From: DASYPQ01 sp041488095
GTDB taxonomy: Bacteria > Planctomycetota > UBA1135 > GCA-002686595
Direction of reading: 5' to 3'
Assembly (NCBI GenBank): GCA_041488095.1
Contig: JBGPOP010000011.1
Span: 52,332-116,331, forward strand
DNA length: 64,000 nt
Shown: positions 60,340 to 64,000 of the stretch, one piece after another
Layout: every line of letters begins with the position of its first letter
Numbering within the stretch: position 1 is the stretch's first letter
Notes under the pieces: model-generated
The model's database searches: none
Seen by the model: the letters and a program-made list of their open reading frames with translations, nothing else
Told to the model about the DNA's origin: nothing
Position numbers and translations under genes: made by a program

Positions 60340-61968
60340 ATGGATGCCGCTCGACCCTCCCCCGCCGGGCGGCGGGTCCTCGTTTGCGACGAGCTCTCCC
60401 CGGCCGCCGTGGAGATCTTCCGCGCCCGAGGCTTCGAGCCCGAAGTGCGCCTCGGGCTCTCCGAGGAGGACCTCGTGCGCGCCGTGCCGGGCGCGAGCGC
60501 TGTGGTGGTGCGCTCGGCCACCCGGATCACCCGGCGCGTGATCGAGGCCGCGACCGGGCTGCGCGTGATCGGCCGGGCGGGCGTGGGCGTCGACAACGTC
60601 GACACCGAGGCCGCCACCGAGCGCGGCGTGGTGGTCATGAACACGCCGACCGGCAACACGACCAGCGCCGCGGAGCTCTCGATCGCGCTCCTGCTCGCGC
60701 TCGCGCGGCACGTCCCGCTCGCCGACCGCCGCGTCCGCGCGGGAGCGTGGTCGAAGAAGGGCCTGACGGGCACGGAGGTCGCCGGGAAGCGCCTCGGCAT
60801 CGTGGGGCTCGGCCGGATCGGCCGCGCGGTCGCGCGGCGGGCTCTGGGCCTGGAGATGACCGTCGTCGCCTGCGATCCCTTCCTGCAGGCGGACGCGCCG
60901 CCCGTGCCCGGGGTGGACCTGGTCGACCTCGACACGCTGCTCGCGACCTCGGACTTCGTCAGCCTGCACCTCCCGTTGACGGACGCGACCCGGAACCTGC
61001 TCTCGCGCGAGCGCCTCCTGCGCATGAGACCGGGCGCGCGCCTCGTCAACGCCGCACGTGGGGGGTTGGTCGACGAGGCGGCGCTCCTCGAAGCGCTCGA
61101 GGCGGGGCACCTCGCCGGCGCGGCGCTCGACGTGCTGGCCGAGGAGCCGCCGAAGAAGGACCACCCGCTGCTCGCGCGCGACGACGTGGTCCTGACCCCG
61201 CACCTGGGCGCGTCCTCCCACGAGGCTCAGCTCGCCGTCGCGGTCGACATCGCGCGGCAGATCTGCGATTTCCTCGTCGACGGGGTGGCGCACAACGCGG
61301 TCAACGCGCCCGCGGTGAGCGCGCAGACGCTCCAGGCGATCGGGCCCTACGTCCTCCTGGCCGAGAAGATGGGCAGCCTGCTCGCGCAGCTCTGTTCCAG
61401 CCCCATCCGCAAGATCGAGCTGACGCTCTCAGGGGAGATCGCGCGCGCGGACCACCGCCACGTCCCCTTGTCGCTCCTGTGCGGCATCCTGCGCTGCGGG
61501 ATCGACGAGGGCGCGAACTTCGTCAACGCGCCGGTGATCGCACGCGAGCGCGGCATCCGTCTGCTCGAGAGCGAGGAGGAGGAGGCGCACTCCTGGCAGA
61601 GCCTGATCAAGGTGCGCGCGAGCACCCGCGGAGGCGAGGAGAGCCACCTCGCCGCGGGCACGGTCTTCGGCCGCGCGCCGAGGATCGTCCGTGTCGACGA
61701 CCTCCACGTCGACCTCGAGCCGCGCGGCCCGATCCTGATCACGCGGCACGAGGACGTGCCCGGGGTCGTGGGCATGCTCGGGACCCTGCTCGGGCAGGAG
61801 CGCGTCAACATCCGCCGCATCGAGCTGGGTCCGGCGGCCGATGGAGGAGAAGGAGGCGCGAGGATCGCGCGCGGGTTCCTGTCGCTGTACGAGGAGCCCG
61901 CGCCCGAGGTCGTGGCGAAGATCGCCGCGCTCGCGCCCGTGAAGTCCGTCAAGCTGGTCCGCCTGTAG
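60340..61968 (+). CDS. serA: D-3-phosphoglycerate dehydrogenase (long form with ACT domain)
   Basis: A 542-residue enzyme, first step of serine synthesis. Substrate/NAD domains: VIGRAGVGVDNVDTEAATER, NTPTGNTTSAAELSIALLLA, LGIVGLGRIGRAVARRALG (Rossmann), LVNAARGGLVDEAALLEALE, AALDVLAEEPPKKDHPLLAR and TPHLGASSHEAQ with the catalytic His. The intervening domain and the C-terminal ACT domain (GPILITRHEDVPGVVGMLGT, LLGQERVNIRRIELG) follow, the usual place for serine feedback. Followed at 17 bp by a SerB-like gene. Confidence 0.95.
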   Translation: MDAARPSPAGRRVLVCDELSPAAVEIFRARGFEPEVRLGLSEEDLVRAVPGASAVVVRSATRITRRVIEAATGLRVIGRAGVGVDNVDTEAATERGVVVMNTPTGNTTSAAELSIALLLALARHVPLADRRVRAGAWSKKGLTGTEVAGKRLGIVGLGRIGRAVARRALGLEMTVVACDPFLQADAPPVPGVDLVDLDTLLATSDFVSLHLPLTDATRNLLSRERLLRMRPGARLVNAARGGLVDEAALLEALEAGHLAGAALDVLAEEPPKKDHPLLARDDVVLTPHLGASSHEAQLAVAVDIARQICDFLVDGVAHNAVNAPAVSAQTLQAIGPYVLLAEKMGSLLAQLCSSPIRKIELTLSGEIARADHRHVPLSLLCGILRCGIDEGANFVNAPVIARERGIRLLESEEEEAHSWQSLIKVRASTRGGEESHLAAGTVFGRAPRIVRVDDLHVDLEPRGPILITRHEDVPGVVGMLGTLLGQERVNIRRIELGPAADGGEGGARIARGFLSLYEEPAPEVVAKIAALAPVKSVKLVRL

Positions 61969-61985
61969 CTACCACAGAGAACACC

Positions 61986-62729
61986 GTGGTACCCCTGCAC
62001 GACGCCCCGCCGCCGTACTCGACGGTGGTCTTCGACGTCGACTCGACGCTGTCGGCGATCGAGGGCATCGACGAGCTGGCCGAAGGGGCCGGGATACGCA
62101 AGGAGGTCAGCGCGCTGACCAACCGCGCCATGCGCGGCGAGATCACGCTCGAATCGGTGTACCAGAGCCGCCTGGACGCGATCCGGCCCTCGCGCGAAGC
62201 GGTCGAGAAGCTCGGGAAGAAGTACGTCAAGCGGGCGCTCCCCCACGCGCGCGAGCTGGTGCGCGCGCTCGATCGACTGGGGAAGCGCGTGTGCATCGTC
62301 TCGGGCGCGCTCGAGCCCGCCGTGCGCGCGCTGGCCGAGCACCTCGACATCCCGATCTCGGGCGTGTTCGCCGTCCCGGTCCGCCACGGCGCGGCGGGCG
62401 AATACCTGGGCTTCGACAGGGATTCCCCGCTGGCGAGGAGCGGCGGCAAGGTCGCGTTCGTGCGCGCGCTGGCCGAGGCGCGGCGCGGAGGACTCGCGCT
62501 CGTCGGCGACGGCGTAACGGACCTCGAGGCGGCCGTGCACGCCGCGCGCTTCGTGGCCTTCGGCGGGGTCGTCAAGCGCACGCCGGTCTTCGAAGCCGCG
62601 CGTGTGACCTGCGAGCACGCCGATCTCGCTGCCCTGCTGCCCCTGCTGTGCTCGCCGGCCGAGATCGCGAGGCTCGAGACATCCAAGAGCCTGGCCTCGC
62701 TCGTGCGCGTCGCGAGGAGCCTCGCCTGA
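61986..62729 (+). CDS. serB: HAD-family phosphoserine phosphatase
   Basis: A 247-residue HAD phosphatase starting at a GTG (61986). Motif I is VVFDVDSTLSAIEGIDELAE with both Asp residues (DVDST), motif II is VCIVSGALEPAVRALAEHL, the motif III lysine is in RSGGKVAFVRALAE, and motif IV is LALVGDGVTDLEAAVHA. The cap region (ALTNRAMRGEITLESVYQSR) matches SerB, as does the EGIDELA glutamate. Flanked by serA and an aminotransferase, so a phosphoserine substrate is well supported. Confidence 0.9.
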   Translation: MVPLHDAPPPYSTVVFDVDSTLSAIEGIDELAEGAGIRKEVSALTNRAMRGEITLESVYQSRLDAIRPSREAVEKLGKKYVKRALPHARELVRALDRLGKRVCIVSGALEPAVRALAEHLDIPISGVFAVPVRHGAAGEYLGFDRDSPLARSGGKVAFVRALAEARRGGLALVGDGVTDLEAAVHAARFVAFGGVVKRTPVFEAARVTCEHADLAALLPLLCSPAEIARLETSKSLASLVRVARSLA

Positions 62730-62737
62730 GGAGTCCC

Positions 62738-63865
62738 ATGCCGAACCCGAAGCTGTGGATCCCCGGCCCGACCCAGGTCCGTCCCGAGATCCTGGCCGAA
62801 TGCGCGCGGCCGATGATCGGCCACCGCGGAGCGGCGATGACCGCGCTCACCGAGCGGCTCGATCCGGGTCTGCGGATGGCTTTCGGTCTCGAGGAGAAGA
62901 GCACCGCCAGGGTCGCCGTGCACACGTGCAGCGCGACCGGGATCATGGAGGCGGCGCTCAAGGGGGTCGGTCCACGGGTCCTGTGCGCGGTGAACGGAGC
63001 TTTCAGCCAGCGCTGGTTCGAGATCGCGGGGTTCCTCGGCAAGCAGGCGACGGCGATCCGCGTGGAGATGGGCGGAGCGGTCGCGCCGCAGGACCTCGAC
63101 CGCGCGCTGACTGAACAGGGACCCTTCGACGCGGTGACGATCGTCGCGAACGAGACCTCGACGGGTGTGCGCACTCCGCTTGGGCCGATCGCGCGGGTGA
63201 TGAAGGCGCACCCGCGCACCCGGCTGCTCGTCGACCTCGTGAGCTACATCGCCGGCGCACCCGTCGACTTCGACGGCAACGGCATCGACCTGGGCTTCGC
63301 GGGCGTGCAGAAGGCGTTCGCGCTCCCGCCCGGGATCACGGTGATGTGCGTTTCGGAGCGCTACCTCGAGGGCGCGCGGGCGCAGAAGCTGCGCGGCTTC
63401 TATCTCGATCCGGTGAAGATCGTCGAGGGCCACGAGAAGCGCGCGACGCCCTGCACGCCCGCGATCGGGCTGTACTACGCGCTCGCGCGGCAGCTTGCGG
63501 ACATCACGAGCGGGGTCGCGCTGCCGATCCGCGAGCGTGGCAAGAGCGGCAAGGCCGCATGGCAGGCGCGATTCGAGGAGCACGTGCGCATGCAACAGGC
63601 GACCGAGGCGTGGGCTCGCAGCCGGGACCTGGAGCTGCTCCCCGCGCCCGAGGACGCGTCGCCAACGATCTCGTGCGTGAAGGCGGGCGGTCTGGACGTG
63701 GCTGCGCTGATCGCTGGATTGAAGGAGCGCGGCCACGAGATCGGCAACGGCTACGGCGACCTCAAGGGCAGGACCTTCCGCATCGGCCACATGGGTGACC
63801 ATACCGAGGCGGACCTGCGGGAGATGCTGGAACAGGCCGACGAGGTCGTCGCGAGCCTGCGCTAG
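62738..63865 (+). CDS. class V aminotransferase, probable phosphoserine aminotransferase
   Basis: A 375-residue fold-type I PLP enzyme. Opening LWIPGPTQVRPEILAECARP, HTCSATGIMEAALKGVGPRV, VTIVANETSTGVRTPLGPIA, LLVDLVSYIAGAPVDFDGNG, PLP Lys in DLGFAGVQKAFALPPGITVM, and a final KGRTFRIGHMGDHTEADLRE. The sequence style is that of the serine-glyoxylate/alanine-glyoxylate subgroup, not classical SerC. Because serA and serB precede it directly (8-bp gap to serB, GAGGAG site before the ATG), phosphohydroxypyruvate is the likely acceptor. Serine-glyoxylate activity is the alternative. Confidence 0.85.
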   Translation: MPNPKLWIPGPTQVRPEILAECARPMIGHRGAAMTALTERLDPGLRMAFGLEEKSTARVAVHTCSATGIMEAALKGVGPRVLCAVNGAFSQRWFEIAGFLGKQATAIRVEMGGAVAPQDLDRALTEQGPFDAVTIVANETSTGVRTPLGPIARVMKAHPRTRLLVDLVSYIAGAPVDFDGNGIDLGFAGVQKAFALPPGITVMCVSERYLEGARAQKLRGFYLDPVKIVEGHEKRATPCTPAIGLYYALARQLADITSGVALPIRERGKSGKAAWQARFEEHVRMQQATEAWARSRDLELLPAPEDASPTISCVKAGGLDVAALIAGLKERGHEIGNGYGDLKGRTFRIGHMGDHTEADLREMLEQADEVVASLR

Positions 63866-63875
63866 CCCGCATCTC

Positions 63876-64000
63876 TCACCAGACGAAGCGGTCCTGGGCG
63901 GAGACCGGACCTGAAGAGGGCCGGGTGCGATCCGAGGAGGGTCGAGGACTGACGAGGCCCCTCGGAGAGTTGATGCCTGCGTTCTGAAGCTGCTGCAAGG
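63876..64000 (-). CDS. possible C-terminal part of a minus-strand gene (cut by window edge)
   Basis: A frame open from the window edge reads 40 codons to a TGA at 63878-63876 (TCA on the plus strand), ending SAQDRFVW. It is Ser/Pro/Arg-rich with no recognisable domain. It converges on the aminotransferase gene, whose stop is 11 bp away. The lack of stops over 40 codons is weak evidence in GC-rich DNA. Confidence 0.35.
   Translation of the reverse strand, partial: LQQLQNAGINSPRGLVSPRPSSDRTRPSSGPVSAQDRFVW

Overview
The window is about 70% GC and coding-dense, and has the look of a Planctomycetota chromosome. Lineage clues read from the sequence are: a TPR protein ending in two RNA-polymerase alpha-CTD-like modules (58255-59703); a secreted seven-repeat propeller with a Cys-rich tail (34087-35901); a type II pseudopilin; and a bacterial protein-arginine kinase (McsB). 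WaaA, MurA, LspA and SecA point to a diderm envelope with Kdo-containing LPS. The taxonomic call is an inference.

Layout. (1) 1-11072 is a surface-polysaccharide and signalling block. It holds a GAF protein cut by the window edge, a STAS-PilZ protein, a GT4 glycosyltransferase, a HAD protein that has lost its catalytic residues, an FkbM methyltransferase, a Wzx-like flippase, a CBS-pair protein, McsB, and a tightly coupled export operon of permease (Wzm), ATPase with glycan-binding tail (Wzt) and methyltransferase with a coiled-coil tail. (2) 11079-19956 holds metabolic genes: an arginase overlapping a SAM hydrolase, a HEAT-like exported protein with a 24-bp tandem repeat, a phosphohexomutase, threonine aldolase, an aminotransferase and a UbiA-family prenyltransferase. 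(3) 20174-29572 holds envelope and housekeeping genes: pseudopilin, metK, waaA overlapping secA, a response regulator, pyrD, lspA and a DksA-like gene. (4) 29798-41487 holds a Xer recombinase, a 261-bp inverted-repeat element, a desaturase, uvrC and uvrB flanking the propeller gene, gamma-glutamyltransferase and small genes. (5) 41517-43386 is a small, lower-GC island. It lies between a degenerate copy of the 3' part of tRNA-Cys and the intact tRNA-Cys, and carries an unknown gene coupled to a RelE/ParE-like gene whose only possible start is ATA. (6) 43488-50850 holds tRNA-Leu, pepA, ETF-QO, a MoaD-MoaE fusion, ssb and a PilZ protein. (7) 49975-58009 is a nine-gene minus-strand housekeeping run (HIT, murA, ffh, rpsP, an endonuclease-III-like pseudoenzyme, maf, rpmE, prfA, prmC). 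(8) 58197-63865 is a plus-strand run with a clear sigma70-type promoter: TPR/alpha-CTD protein, ruvA, serA, a SerB-like phosphatase and a class V aminotransferase, which together make a complete candidate serine pathway.

Translational coupling is common: 4-bp ATGA or GTGA overlaps occur at 8551, 11990, 15253, 23487 and 50847. The strongest points for a second look are the iron-sulfur endonuclease-III pseudoenzyme, the tRNA-Cys island with its ATA-start gene, the 261-bp palindromic element, and the export operon with an enlarged periplasmic loop and a methyltransferase plus coiled coil that resembles a WbdD-type chain-capping device.
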